Shown: piece by piece, positions 1 to 5,812 of the stretch | Layout of the letters: every line of letters starts with the position of its first letter | Position numbering within the stretch: position 1 is the first letter of the stretch | From: an uncultured Clostridia bacterium | GTDB lineage: Bacteria; Bacillota; Clostridia; Christensenellales; Borkfalkiaceae | Length of the DNA: 7,427 nt | Reading direction: 5' to 3' | Assembly: GCA_934249215.1 (NCBI GenBank) | Contig: CAKQKN010000139.1 | Coordinates: 1-7,427, forward strand | The notes under the pieces: model-generated | What the model saw: the letters and a program-made list of their open reading frames with translations, nothing else | Databases searched by the model: none | Told to the model about the DNA's origin: nothing | Position numbers and translations under genes: made by a program

Positions 1-3
1 AGA

Positions 4-237
4 CTAAACGATCGTGCGGAAACTTTTGACCGATTTCGCCTTTGCTTTTATCTCGATTTCAAAACCCTTTTCCGACACCTTGATTTCCGTTTCGGGCTCG
101 GCTATAAGGGCGAAAAAATCGGACAAAGGAACCGATACTTCGCGCGAAATTGCCTTTTCGATACCCGTCGAAACGCCTATTCTGTCGGATTTTATAACGT
201 CGCAGGCGCGCTTAAGTCTTCGGTCGATACCCTTCAT
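4..237 (-). CDS. Small protein in the minE position, MinE-like
   Basis: A 77-residue protein encoded directly after minD; its ATG overlaps the minD TGA stop as ATGA, which predicts translational coupling. A GGAGGT sits about 13 bases upstream of the ATG, slightly far but usable. The gene is complete, ending in TAG at the window edge. MinE is the peptide that stimulates MinD ATPase and drives it off the membrane. The layout fits MinE loosely: a basic N-terminal helix (residues 5-16, RRLKRACDVIKS), a DRIGVS stretch like the HDR segment of MinE, a helical middle, then alternating beta-type residues (about 50-70, EIKVSEKGFEIEIKAKAKSV) like the dimerising C-terminal strands. Overall identity to well-known MinE proteins looks low by eye, so position is the main evidence. 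It could instead be a lineage-specific MinD partner. The coding call is firm; the MinE function is tentative. Confidence 0.6.
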   Translation of the reverse strand: MKGIDRRLKRACDVIKSDRIGVSTGIEKAISREVSVPLSDFFALIAEPETEIKVSEKGFEIEIKAKAKSVKSFRTIV

Positions 238-1019
238 ATGATCTTTTTCAACCTCCGTTTTATGCTTCCGACGACGCCCGCGTAATTTTTTTCGGGATTA
301 AGCAATCGGACTTTGCCGCCACAGACGGCAACTGCAAGATTTTTAAAACACCGTCCAACGACCGTTCCGTCCGAAAAATAGCAATTTTCGGCGGTGAGAA
401 TATCGTCGGAAAAGGGAATTACGCCGACGACTTTCGCTTTCAGAATATCCTCCACGTCCACGGCGGTAAGAGTAAGTCCCTCGAACGCGAGATCGCCGCG
501 AACCATGTTCACCACCGAATAAATCTTCTTAAGGTCGTAACTTCGAAGAACCGAAAGGGTTTTGTCCGCATCCCTTACCGACGACAAAGACGGCGTCACC
601 ACGACGATCGCCGTATCCGCCGCCTGCACCGCCCTGTGAAAGCCTATATCGAGCCCGGCCGGACAATCGAGAAGCACGTAGTCGAAATTACTTTTAAGCC
701 CCTCGAAGAGGTTTTTTATATACGCGCCCGTCGTAGCCCCGCCGCCCGCCGCATGCGCGGAAGAAATCATATAAAGATTTTTCACCTGACACGGAACGAG
801 TGCCTGACTTGCTCGGCAACGCCCCTCGAGCGCGTCCGTAAGATCGAACTGCACGAGATTTTCCGTTCCCATCACGATATCGAGATTATTCAAGCCGAAA
901 TCGAGGTCGCAGACGATCGTCCTTTTCCCGCGCGCGGCAAGTTTCGTTCCCAGACACGCCGCAACCGTGGTCTTGCCCACGCCCCCTTTTCCCGAAGTGA
1001 TAACGATTATTTCAGACAT
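234..1019 (-). CDS. minD: Septum site-determining ATPase MinD
   Basis: A 261-residue membrane-cycling ParA/MinD-type ATPase that, with MinE and MinC (or DivIVA-linked partners), keeps FtsZ rings away from the poles. Visible motifs: deviant Walker A SGKGGVGKTT (residues 9-18, with signature Lys11 and Lys16), switch I around DLDFGLNNLDIVMG (38-51), Walker B/switch II VLLDCPAG (115-122), and TPSLSSVRDADK (142-153). The last residues, about 248-261 (VVGSIKRRLKKII), form a basic amphipathic helix matching the MinD membrane-targeting sequence. Length is normal for the family. I chose the ATG at 1019 rather than a TTG at 1052: the protein then starts MSEIIVITSG as MinD does, and GAGGGGAG lies 3 bases upstream. 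It overlaps the next gene by four bases. No minC is adjacent; the gene upstream is a PRC-barrel gene. Confidence 0.95.
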   Translation of the reverse strand: MSEIIVITSGKGGVGKTTVAACLGTKLAARGKRTIVCDLDFGLNNLDIVMGTENLVQFDLTDALEGRCRASQALVPCQVKNLYMISSAHAAGGGATTGAYIKNLFEGLKSNFDYVLLDCPAGLDIGFHRAVQAADTAIVVVTPSLSSVRDADKTLSVLRSYDLKKIYSVVNMVRGDLAFEGLTLTAVDVEDILKAKVVGVIPFSDDILTAENCYFSDGTVVGRCFKNLAVAVCGGKVRLLNPEKNYAGVVGSIKRRLKKII

Positions 1020-1045
1020 AAACTCCCCTCGATTATCGCAAACTG

Positions 1046-1070
1046 CCGACAAGCCGAAAAGGCTCGTCGG
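1046..1070 (-). other. Hairpin in the minD leader
   Basis: An inverted repeat of 9 base pairs with one internal mismatch: CCGAC/GTCGG outside and AGCC/GGCT inside, loop GAAAA on the plus strand. It lies between the predicted minD transcription start and its ribosome-binding site. There is no T-run after it in either direction, so it is not a standard terminator. It could modulate mRNA stability or minD translation; that is inference. Confidence 0.4.
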
Positions 1071-1078
1071 TTAAAACG

Positions 1079-1110
1079 ATTATACCGCGTCTATTCGGAC
1101 GTTTTTTGAC
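1079..1110 (-). promoter_or_regulatory. Probable minD promoter
   Basis: On the minus strand a perfect TATAAT (1084 to 1079) lies 60 bases before the minD ATG. No good TTGACA is at 16-18 bases, where the sequence is A-rich. Starting 15 bases upstream of the -10 is GTCAAAAAACG (1110 to 1100). The same 11-mer occurs 17 bases upstream of a TATAAT in front of ispH, which suggests either a lineage-specific -35 region or an activator site. The -10 call is reasonable; the upstream element is inferred. Confidence 0.5.
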
Positions 1111-1216
1111 TTTTTTATCCGTATAACGAAAAATTTTGTCGAAAAAGGAACGAAATGCGAGTTTCAGCCGCGGACTCCGACAAGCCGACGACGAACCGCA
1201 AAATTTCGGAACAAAA

Positions 1217-1483
1217 TTATTCCTCGTCGTCCTCGTCCGAGCGCGGTTCGGGTCTGCAACCTCTTTTGCGCACCAGAATCGCGTCCTCGCCGATTCTTTC
1301 GATATCGCAGGGCGAAACGATCGTTTTGTCGCCCTCGGAAAAACAGAAAACGGGCTTTACGACAAGGCTTTTGAAACAACGCTCCGGAAAACTTATCGTA
1401 ATATCGGTCACTTTTCCGAGTTTACTCCCGTCCGTCACGTCGATGACGGTCTTTTTCTTCAGTTCGGTGAACGTATATTCCAT
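1217..1483 (-). CDS. YlmC/YmxH-family PRC-barrel protein
   Basis: An 88-residue single PRC-barrel protein. The N-terminal half (ELKKKTVIDVTDGSKLGKVTDI, residues 7-28) and the terminal beta part (CDIERIGEDAILV, 59-71) match the pattern of the short YlmC/YmxH proteins of Bacillus and clostridia, which are about 80-85 residues and annotated as sporulation-associated. PRC barrels are small beta domains that usually mediate protein or RNA contacts; no enzymatic role is expected. The tail (79-88, ending SDEDDEE) is very acidic, beyond the barrel. The ATG at 1483 is preceded by GGGAG at 8 bases. A TATAAT lies at 1507 to 1502 but is so close that transcription would start in the ribosome-binding site, so the promoter is unclear. 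It is divergent from the DUF421 operon. The family call is good; the biological role is not established. Confidence 0.82.
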   Translation of the reverse strand: MEYTFTELKKKTVIDVTDGSKLGKVTDITISFPERCFKSLVVKPVFCFSEGDKTIVSPCDIERIGEDAILVRKRGCRPEPRSDEDDEE

Positions 1484-1598
1484 TCGGAAATCTCCCGTTG
1501 AATTATATTCCGTTATTCGCCTTTTATATTCATGTTTTGTCCGATTAAGCCTTTTGTCAAAGAATAAATCGGCGGCTTATGCGCAAGATATCTAGCGT

Positions 1599-2270
1599 AT
1601 GCTGATAATTTTTACACGCGCAGTCATTCTTTACGTTGCCTTGCTCGTCGTGATGCGGCTGATGGGCAAAAGACAGATCGGAGAAATGCAACCGTTCGAA
1701 TTTATAATCACGCTCCTCATCGCAGAGCTGGCGTGCGTGCCGATGACCGACGTTTCGATTCCGCTGTCCTACGGGCTGATTTCCGTGCTTGCGGTGTTCA
1801 TTCTTCATCAACTTATGTCGCTGCTCGAACGGACGGGAAAAACGATCAAATTCCTGATCAGCGGAAAACCCTCCGTCGTTCTTACTCCGAACGGCGTCGA
1901 TCTTTCGGAACTGAAAAAGAACAACATGGGCGTGGAAGATCTCATCGAAGCCATGCGCACTCTCGGCTATTTTTCTTTCGACGAGCTAAGTTATGCGATT
2001 TTCGAAAGCAACGGAAAACTCAGCGCCCTCGAAAACGCGAACGCCGAAAAAACCGCCTCTGTGCCGTGGCTCATGGTCAACGACGGAAAACCGCTCGCGG
2101 GGAATTTCGAAAAAAGCGGGCTGACGCAGAGCGAACTTTTGAAAAAACTCGGCGGCGAACTGAAAAATTTCGCAAAAGCCGAAGTTCTCACTCTTGACGG
2201 GAACGGCAGAATATATCTGCAAAAACGCGGCGAAAAATATAAAATAATCGATATCGGGGGAAACAAATGA
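1599..2270 (+). CDS. DUF421 (YetF-like) membrane protein
   Basis: A 223-residue protein of the DUF421/YetF family. Three hydrophobic segments stand at about residues 4-20, 32-48 and 54-76, followed by a cytoplasm-sized soluble domain. Family hallmarks are visible: MRLMGKRQIGEMQPFEF (19-35), SGKPSVVLTPNGVDLSELKKNNM (88-110), and the segment ending YAIFESNGKLSAL (132-144). Relatives in Bacillus are spore or vegetative membrane proteins, and the related 2Duf protein affects spore membrane properties and resistance. No enzyme activity is established. The first in-frame ATG after a TAG stop is used; it fits the family N-terminus, although no clear Shine-Dalgarno sequence precedes it. Its TGA overlaps the next ATG as ATGA, so the two products are probably co-translated and may form a complex. 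Confidence 0.88.
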   Translation: MLIIFTRAVILYVALLVVMRLMGKRQIGEMQPFEFIITLLIAELACVPMTDVSIPLSYGLISVLAVFILHQLMSLLERTGKTIKFLISGKPSVVLTPNGVDLSELKKNNMGVEDLIEAMRTLGYFSFDELSYAIFESNGKLSALENANAEKTASVPWLMVNDGKPLAGNFEKSGLTQSELLKKLGGELKNFAKAEVLTLDGNGRIYLQKRGEKYKIIDIGGNK

Positions 2271-2644
2271 CGAAAACGATCGTAACCATCGTAATTTCCG
2301 CTTTAATTCTTGCGCTTTGCTCCTACGGGGAATATTACGAAGTGAACAAAACGTTCGACACTTTTTACGATTTTCTCGAGCAAACCGACGTCAAACTGAA
2401 ATCGGAAAACGCAAGCACGAACGACGCGGTGGCACTGCGCGATTTCTGGCTCAAGAAAAAAAAGTCGCTTCACGTATGGATTCCGCACGCCGACATAAAA
2501 GAAGTCGATCTTTGGCTTGGCGAAACGGTGGCGTTCACCGAAAACGGCAAGTTTGACGAAGCGCGAAGCAAAATCGTCGTTTTAAAAGGACTTGCCAAAC
2601 AAATTCCCGAAACCTATCTTATCCGCATCGAAAATATCTTCTGA
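2267..2644 (+). CDS. DUF4363 family protein, membrane-anchored
   Basis: A 125-residue protein overlapping the DUF421 stop by four bases, with GGGGG about 6 bases before its ATG. Residues 4-21 (TIVTIVISALILALCSYG) form one membrane segment or uncleaved signal anchor; the rest is helical and charged, presumably outside. DUF4363 proteins are commonly encoded next to DUF421 proteins in clostridia and often end in a motif like ENIF, as here (RIENIF). A cysteine at residue 18 follows LAL; the -1 leucine makes a lipoprotein signal unlikely. Function is unknown. The last codons resemble two downstream non-coding repeats, which suggests the 3' end of the gene has been duplicated or altered. Confidence 0.8.
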   Translation: MTKTIVTIVISALILALCSYGEYYEVNKTFDTFYDFLEQTDVKLKSENASTNDAVALRDFWLKKKKSLHVWIPHADIKEVDLWLGETVAFTENGKFDEARSKIVVLKGLAKQIPETYLIRIENIF

Positions 2645-2645
2645 C
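2627..2645 (+). repeat. Partial copy of the DUF4363-tail repeat, inside the gene
   Basis: The bases ATCGAAAATATCTTC (2627-2641), which encode the IENIF end of the DUF4363 protein, recur with at most one change at 2650-2664 and 2736-2750. This in-gene copy is followed directly by the TGA stop. The next copy begins 23 bases downstream. Confidence 0.6.
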
Positions 2646-2648
2646 CGT

Positions 2649-2734
2649 AATCGAGAATATCTTCCGAGCTAAATAATCAGAATTTTATAATGATTTCACC
2701 GCAAAAAAGCGCACGAAAAACCATAGCAACCAAA
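2649..2734 (+). repeat. Tandem intergenic repeat, copy 1
   Basis: An 86-base unit immediately after the DUF4363 stop. It begins with the ATCGAGAATATCTTCCGAGC block and carries a second conserved block at 2691-2722 that reads TGATTTCACCGCAAAAAAGC, then ACGAAAAACC. Read from 2650 it encodes I-E-N-I-F-R-A-K-stop, mirroring the gene's C-terminus but shifted in frame relative to it. No ribosome-binding site or start codon makes this a gene. Confidence 0.7.
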
Positions 2735-2819
2735 AATCGAAAATATCTTCCGAGCGCGATAAACGGAATTTCAGTGATTTCACCGCAAAAAAGCGTACGA
2801 AAAACCGGCGTAATCAAAA
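2735..2819 (+). repeat. Tandem intergenic repeat, copy 2
   Basis: The second unit, about 84-86 bases after the first and with a two-base length difference in the middle. It conserves both blocks: ATCGAAAATATCTTCCGAGC at 2736-2755 and TGATTTCACCGCAAAAAAGC from 2775, then ACGAAAAACC. Read from 2736 it gives I-E-N-I-F-R-A-R-stop. Its right end runs into the rpsA terminator stem, so the terminator arm itself has a degenerate counterpart in copy 1. Confidence 0.7.
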
Positions 2820-2830
2820 GACTACGCCGG
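2800..2830 (-). terminator. Rho-independent terminator of ispH-rpsA
   Basis: On the minus strand the perfect 8-base-pair stem CCGGCGTA/TACGCCGG (2830-2823 with 2812-2805) closes a 10-base loop and is followed by TTTTT then C. It lies 23 bases after the rpsA stop codon. In the plus direction the stem is followed by GAATAAA, so it is a poor terminator for the converging DUF421/DUF4363 operon. Confidence 0.9.
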
Positions 2831-2853
2831 GAATAAACCGTTTCGGTATATAA

Positions 2854-5064
2854 TTACTTGTTGTTCTTGGCAAGAAGCTCGGCAATGGAGATACCGCTGC
2901 TGCTGTCCTCTTTCCATTCTTTGAGTTCGCCGTCGTCACCCTCGTTTCTGGGTTTGCGGGGCTTTCTCGCGGACTTTTCGCCGTCCTCGCCTTCTTCGTT
3001 GCGGTCTTTTCTGGGACCTCTCGAAGCGTTTTCGGGAGCGGGCGTCATAGCCTTGATCGAAAGAGTGATCTTTTCTTTTTCGTGATCGATAGCGATGATC
3101 TTCGCTTCGACTTCTTCGCCTACCTTAAGCGCGGAAGTCGGATTTTCGAGCCATTCGTGAGAGATCTGGGAAACGTGAACGAGTCCGTCGATTCCTTTCT
3201 CGAGTTCGACGAATGCGCCGAACGGAACGATTCTTACGACTTTGCCCTTAACGACGTCGCCGACCATATATTTGCCGGGAACGAGATCCCACGGCTTCGG
3301 CTGAAGCTGTTTATATCCCAAAGAAACTTTCTTGGTTTCTTTGTCGCACTTAAGAACTTTGAACTCGTATTCCTTACCGATTTCGAGAACGTCCGCGGGA
3401 GTGTTGCAACCCGTCCAGGACAGATCGGAAACGTGAGCAAGACAGTCGATTCCGTTGACGTCAACGAACGCACCGAAAGCGGCAAATCTTACGACCGTGC
3501 CTTTGATGATATCGCCGACGGAAACGGCTCCGAAGAATTCTTCTTCCTTCTCCGCTCTTTCTGCATCTCTCTGCGCCTTTTCGGCTTCGAGAATTACTCT
3601 TTGAGAAGCAACGATCTGTTTTCTCTTGCCGTTTTCGACCTTTTCGGCTTTAAGTCTTAAGGTTTTACCGACGTATTTATCGAGTTCCTTAACGAAACCG
3701 ATACGAATCTGCGACGACGGAACGAATACTTCGAAGCCCGCGTAGTGACCGATAAGTCCGCCCTTGTTGAAGCCGTCGATGGTAACGTTGAAAATGGTGT
3801 TGCCGTCGGCGATTTCAGCGACGAGCTTTTCGTCCTCGATATCGCGTGCGATGGCTTTTTCGGAAAGCTGAACGGGGTTGAGCCCGACGATCTTAACCTG
3901 AATCTCTTCGCCGACTTTCTTGGAATATTCCGCTTTGTCGTAGTTTTCGCAGTTTATTTCTTCTTTGGGGAGAAGGATTTCTTTCTTCGTGTTGCTGATA
4001 TACACGGCGAGTCCCTCGTCGGTAGCAGACGAAATCGTGGCCGTAATTTTCTGGCCCTTTCTGAATTTTGTAGCCTTATCGTCCATTTTCGCAACGGCTT
4101 CTTCCATCTCGCTCATAACTTTCGTTTCAGCCTTTTCCTCGGCTGCGGGAGCGGCGGGTTCTGCAACGGTTTCCGTTGCGGTTGCGGTTTCAGCAGCTTC
4201 TTTTGCTTCTGCTTCGTTTACGATTACTTCGGCTTCAGTGTTCTTTTCTTCCATACTAAAGAAAACCTCCATTGCTTGTTCCCTCGGCGTCGACGCTCCG
4301 GAAACAATTCCCAACTTTTTAAATGATTTCAATTTTTTGATTTCGACCAGGTCCGCACTTTCAATCAAAAACACGGACGCACATTTCTTCCGGCACACGT
4401 CGAACAGTTTACGCGTATTACTGCTCGAAGAGCTTCCGATGACGATCATGCAGTCGCAGATTTCCGATAGTCTGTTTGCTTCTTCTTGTCTCTCTCTTGT
4501 AGTATAGCAAATCGTGTTAAAAATCTCAACTGTTTTAAAGCGGTTTTTCTTAATTTTTTGCAAAAATAAATCGAATTTTTCGGCAGAAAAGGTCGTTTGC
4601 GCCACGATGCAGACTTTTTTACCCTCGAAGCGGGACAAATCGTCGTCGCCGTCGGTAACGAAAGCCGTGCCGTCGCACCACCCGTCAAGCCCGATGACCT
4701 CGGGGTGATTCTTCTCCCCCGCGATGACGATTTCGTAACCTTTTGCGTGATATTCTTCGACGATCCGCTGGGTTTTTTTGACGAACGGGCAAGTGCAATC
4801 GACGATTTCGGCCCCTTTTTCACGAAGTTTTTCGAAAACGGCTTTGCCCTCTCCGTGGGAACGGATTATTACTTTTCCGCCGTCGATTTCGTCAACCGAT
4901 TTCACGACGCGCGTTCCCGTTTCCGTTATTTTTTCAACGACTTTTTCGTTGTGTATAAGCTCGCCGAGAATATATACGCCCTCTCCGCAGACGCGCTCCG
5001 CAGTGTCCACCGCGCGCTTCACGCCCGAACAGAATCCGCACGATTTCGCAAGAATTATTTCCAT
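2854..5064 (-). CDS. ispH-rpsA: IspH fused to ribosomal protein S1
   Basis: A 736-residue fusion. Residues 1-270 are IspH (LytB), the [4Fe-4S] reductase converting HMBPP to IPP and DMAPP, the last step of the MEP pathway. Cluster ligands Cys12 (GFCSGVKRAV), Cys92 (DCTCPFVKKT) and Cys186 (NTICYTT) are present, as are active-site His38 (IHN), His120 and Glu122 (NHPEV), Thr157-Thr158 and Ser258 (GASTP). Residues about 273-330 are an Ala/Glu linker. Four S1 RNA-binding domains follow, near 334-403, 414-490, 515-586 and 600-672; the last two keep the FGAFV and HVS signatures. A charged Arg/Glu tail ends in ISIAELLAKNNK. The same fusion is known from many clostridia, so this is not an assembly error. 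One variation: the usual G-G-K-N-S-S-N-T reads GSSSSSNT (210-217). The ATG is preceded by GGAAGA; the gene has its own probable promoter and a strong terminator. Confidence 0.96.
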   Translation of the reverse strand: MEIILAKSCGFCSGVKRAVDTAERVCGEGVYILGELIHNEKVVEKITETGTRVVKSVDEIDGGKVIIRSHGEGKAVFEKLREKGAEIVDCTCPFVKKTQRIVEEYHAKGYEIVIAGEKNHPEVIGLDGWCDGTAFVTDGDDDLSRFEGKKVCIVAQTTFSAEKFDLFLQKIKKNRFKTVEIFNTICYTTRERQEEANRLSEICDCMIVIGSSSSSNTRKLFDVCRKKCASVFLIESADLVEIKKLKSFKKLGIVSGASTPREQAMEVFFSMEEKNTEAEVIVNEAEAKEAAETATATETVAEPAAPAAEEKAETKVMSEMEEAVAKMDDKATKFRKGQKITATISSATDEGLAVYISNTKKEILLPKEEINCENYDKAEYSKKVGEEIQVKIVGLNPVQLSEKAIARDIEDEKLVAEIADGNTIFNVTIDGFNKGGLIGHYAGFEVFVPSSQIRIGFVKELDKYVGKTLRLKAEKVENGKRKQIVASQRVILEAEKAQRDAERAEKEEEFFGAVSVGDIIKGTVVRFAAFGAFVDVNGIDCLAHVSDLSWTGCNTPADVLEIGKEYEFKVLKCDKETKKVSLGYKQLQPKPWDLVPGKYMVGDVVKGKVVRIVPFGAFVELEKGIDGLVHVSQISHEWLENPTSALKVGEEVEAKIIAIDHEKEKITLSIKAMTPAPENASRGPRKDRNEEGEDGEKSARKPRKPRNEGDDGELKEWKEDSSSGISIAELLAKNNK

Positions 5065-5087
5065 TTTGAATCTTCCGGATCTACCTT

Positions 5088-5093
5088 ATTATA
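5088..5093 (-). promoter_or_regulatory. Probable ispH-rpsA -10 box
   Basis: A perfect TATAAT on the minus strand lies 23 bases before the ispH ATG, which would give a leader of about 16-18 bases containing the GGAAGA ribosome-binding site. The canonical -35 spacing falls on AAAACG, part of the upstream GTCAAAAAACG box. An internal promoter would allow S1 and IspH to be made at a different level from cmk and plsC. Confidence 0.5.
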
Positions 5094-5105
5094 CCTTATT
5101 ACGTT

Positions 5106-5147
5106 ACTTCCGTTTTTTGACATGCGACACTTACGTTTTTTGACATG
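5106..5147. repeat. 23-base tandem repeat upstream of ispH
   Basis: Two copies of ACTTmCGTTTTTTGACATG (5106-5124 and 5129-5147) differ at one base and lie exactly 23 bases apart, about two helical turns. On the minus strand they read CATGTCAAAAAACG toward ispH and lie just upstream of its TATAAT. An 11-base part, GTCAAAAAACG, also precedes the minD -10 box. This spacing suits tandem protein binding or duplicated -35 regions; which one is unknown. Confidence 0.65.
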
Positions 5148-5149
5148 TC

Positions 5150-5809
5150 TTAGCCTTTTTTCGTCTTATTTTTGCTTTTTTTCGCTCTTTTCGCTTCTTC
5201 GCGCGCTTTTAAGAAATTTTCGTGTTCTTCGCGCGCTTCTTTCAACTTCTCGAACATAATGTCCGACATTTTCCGGTTAAGTTCGGCGTCGAGTTTCTGC
5301 CCGGCAAACTCCGAAAAGTCGAACGGCTCGCCGACGTAGATGTCGTTTTTGTGCATGAACTTCGCGGGGGCGTGAATATTGAGCGGAATTACTTTTGCAC
5401 CCGTTTTGAAAGCGATCATCGCGGCGCCCGCGTGAATGGGCTGAATTTCCGTCGTGCCGGTTCTGTTTCTCGTTCCCTCGGGAAAAATGCAGAGGCGTTT
5501 TCCGTCCTTGAGCACGCGGAGCGAAGTTTTTACGCTCTGTATATCCGAATGTTCCCGGTCAACGGGAATGCCGCCGAGTTTTCTGATGAACCAACCGAGA
5601 ATTTTATTGTCAAACCACTCTTTTTTCGCTAGGTAATACGTCTTGCCTTTGAACAGATTCCCGACGTAAAATATGTCGGTCTTGCAAAGATGATTGCAAA
5701 TCACGACGGTGTTGCCGTCCTGAATAAGTTTTTCTTTGCCGTGAATGCGTATCGGATAAAAAAGATAAAGCCACAAAGTGAGAATCGGTCGGAGAATATA
5801 AAATAACAT
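5150..5809 (-). CDS. plsC: 1-acyl-sn-glycerol-3-phosphate acyltransferase
   Basis: A 219-residue membrane-associated acyltransferase that adds the second acyl chain to lysophosphatidic acid, giving phosphatidic acid for phospholipid synthesis. The catalytic HX4D motif is NHLCKTD (His40, Asp45), with a cysteine where many relatives have serine or another small residue. Further family blocks are GGIPVDRE (79-86), FPEGTRNRTG (109-118, glycerol-phosphate binding) and AGAAMIAFKTGAKVIPLNI (127-145). A hydrophobic N-terminus (2-20) is the likely membrane contact, and the last 25 residues are rich in Lys, Arg and Glu. It starts 3 bases after the cmk stop, with GGGGAGGG in the end of cmk as ribosome-binding site, so the two are co-transcribed. 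An ATG four bases earlier is out of frame. Confidence 0.93.
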   Translation of the reverse strand: MLFYILRPILTLWLYLFYPIRIHGKEKLIQDGNTVVICNHLCKTDIFYVGNLFKGKTYYLAKKEWFDNKILGWFIRKLGGIPVDREHSDIQSVKTSLRVLKDGKRLCIFPEGTRNRTGTTEIQPIHAGAAMIAFKTGAKVIPLNIHAPAKFMHKNDIYVGEPFDFSEFAGQKLDAELNRKMSDIMFEKLKEAREEHENFLKAREEAKRAKKSKNKTKKG

Positions 5810-5812
5810 TCA

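Noticed and set aside
1020..1052. TTG start extending MinD by 11 residues
   Set aside because: The extension is not part of MinD, would run through the leader hairpin, and the ATG at 1019 has a strong ribosome-binding site.
636..1109. Plus-strand open frame opposite minD
   Set aside because: It overlaps conserved MinD motifs on the other strand and encodes an arginine-rich sequence with no family features.
1502..1560. TATAAT and TTGACA on the minus strand as a ylmC promoter
   Set aside because: They are 47 bases apart, and the TATAAT is so near the gene that transcription would start within the ribosome-binding site.
1733..2197. Second plus-strand frame within the DUF421 gene
   Set aside because: Out-of-frame shadow; highly arginine-rich and without a ribosome-binding site, whereas the DUF421 frame carries the family motifs.
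2306..2323. Lipoprotein signal in the DUF4363 protein
   Set aside because: The residue before the cysteine is leucine instead of Gly, Ala or Ser, so a signal anchor is more likely.
2627..2819. CRISPR-like array from the repeated block
   Set aside because: Only three copies, at unequal spacing of 23 and 86 bases, with similarity continuing into the would-be spacers.
2805..2830. The CCGGCGTA stem as terminator of the plus-strand DUF421/DUF4363 operon
   Set aside because: There is no T-run after the stem on the plus strand; the T-run is only on the minus strand.
3745..4326. Long plus-strand open frame opposite ispH-rpsA, with others at 3082-3660, 3965-4507 and 4597-5259
   Set aside because: They lie antisense to a clearly conserved 736-residue protein, have no recognisable family features, and reflect codon bias on the opposite strand.
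5117..5144. Plus-strand TTGACA sequences as an antisense promoter into plsC
   Set aside because: No -10 box lies 16-18 bases downstream on the plus strand; the minus-strand TATAAT arrangement toward ispH is better.
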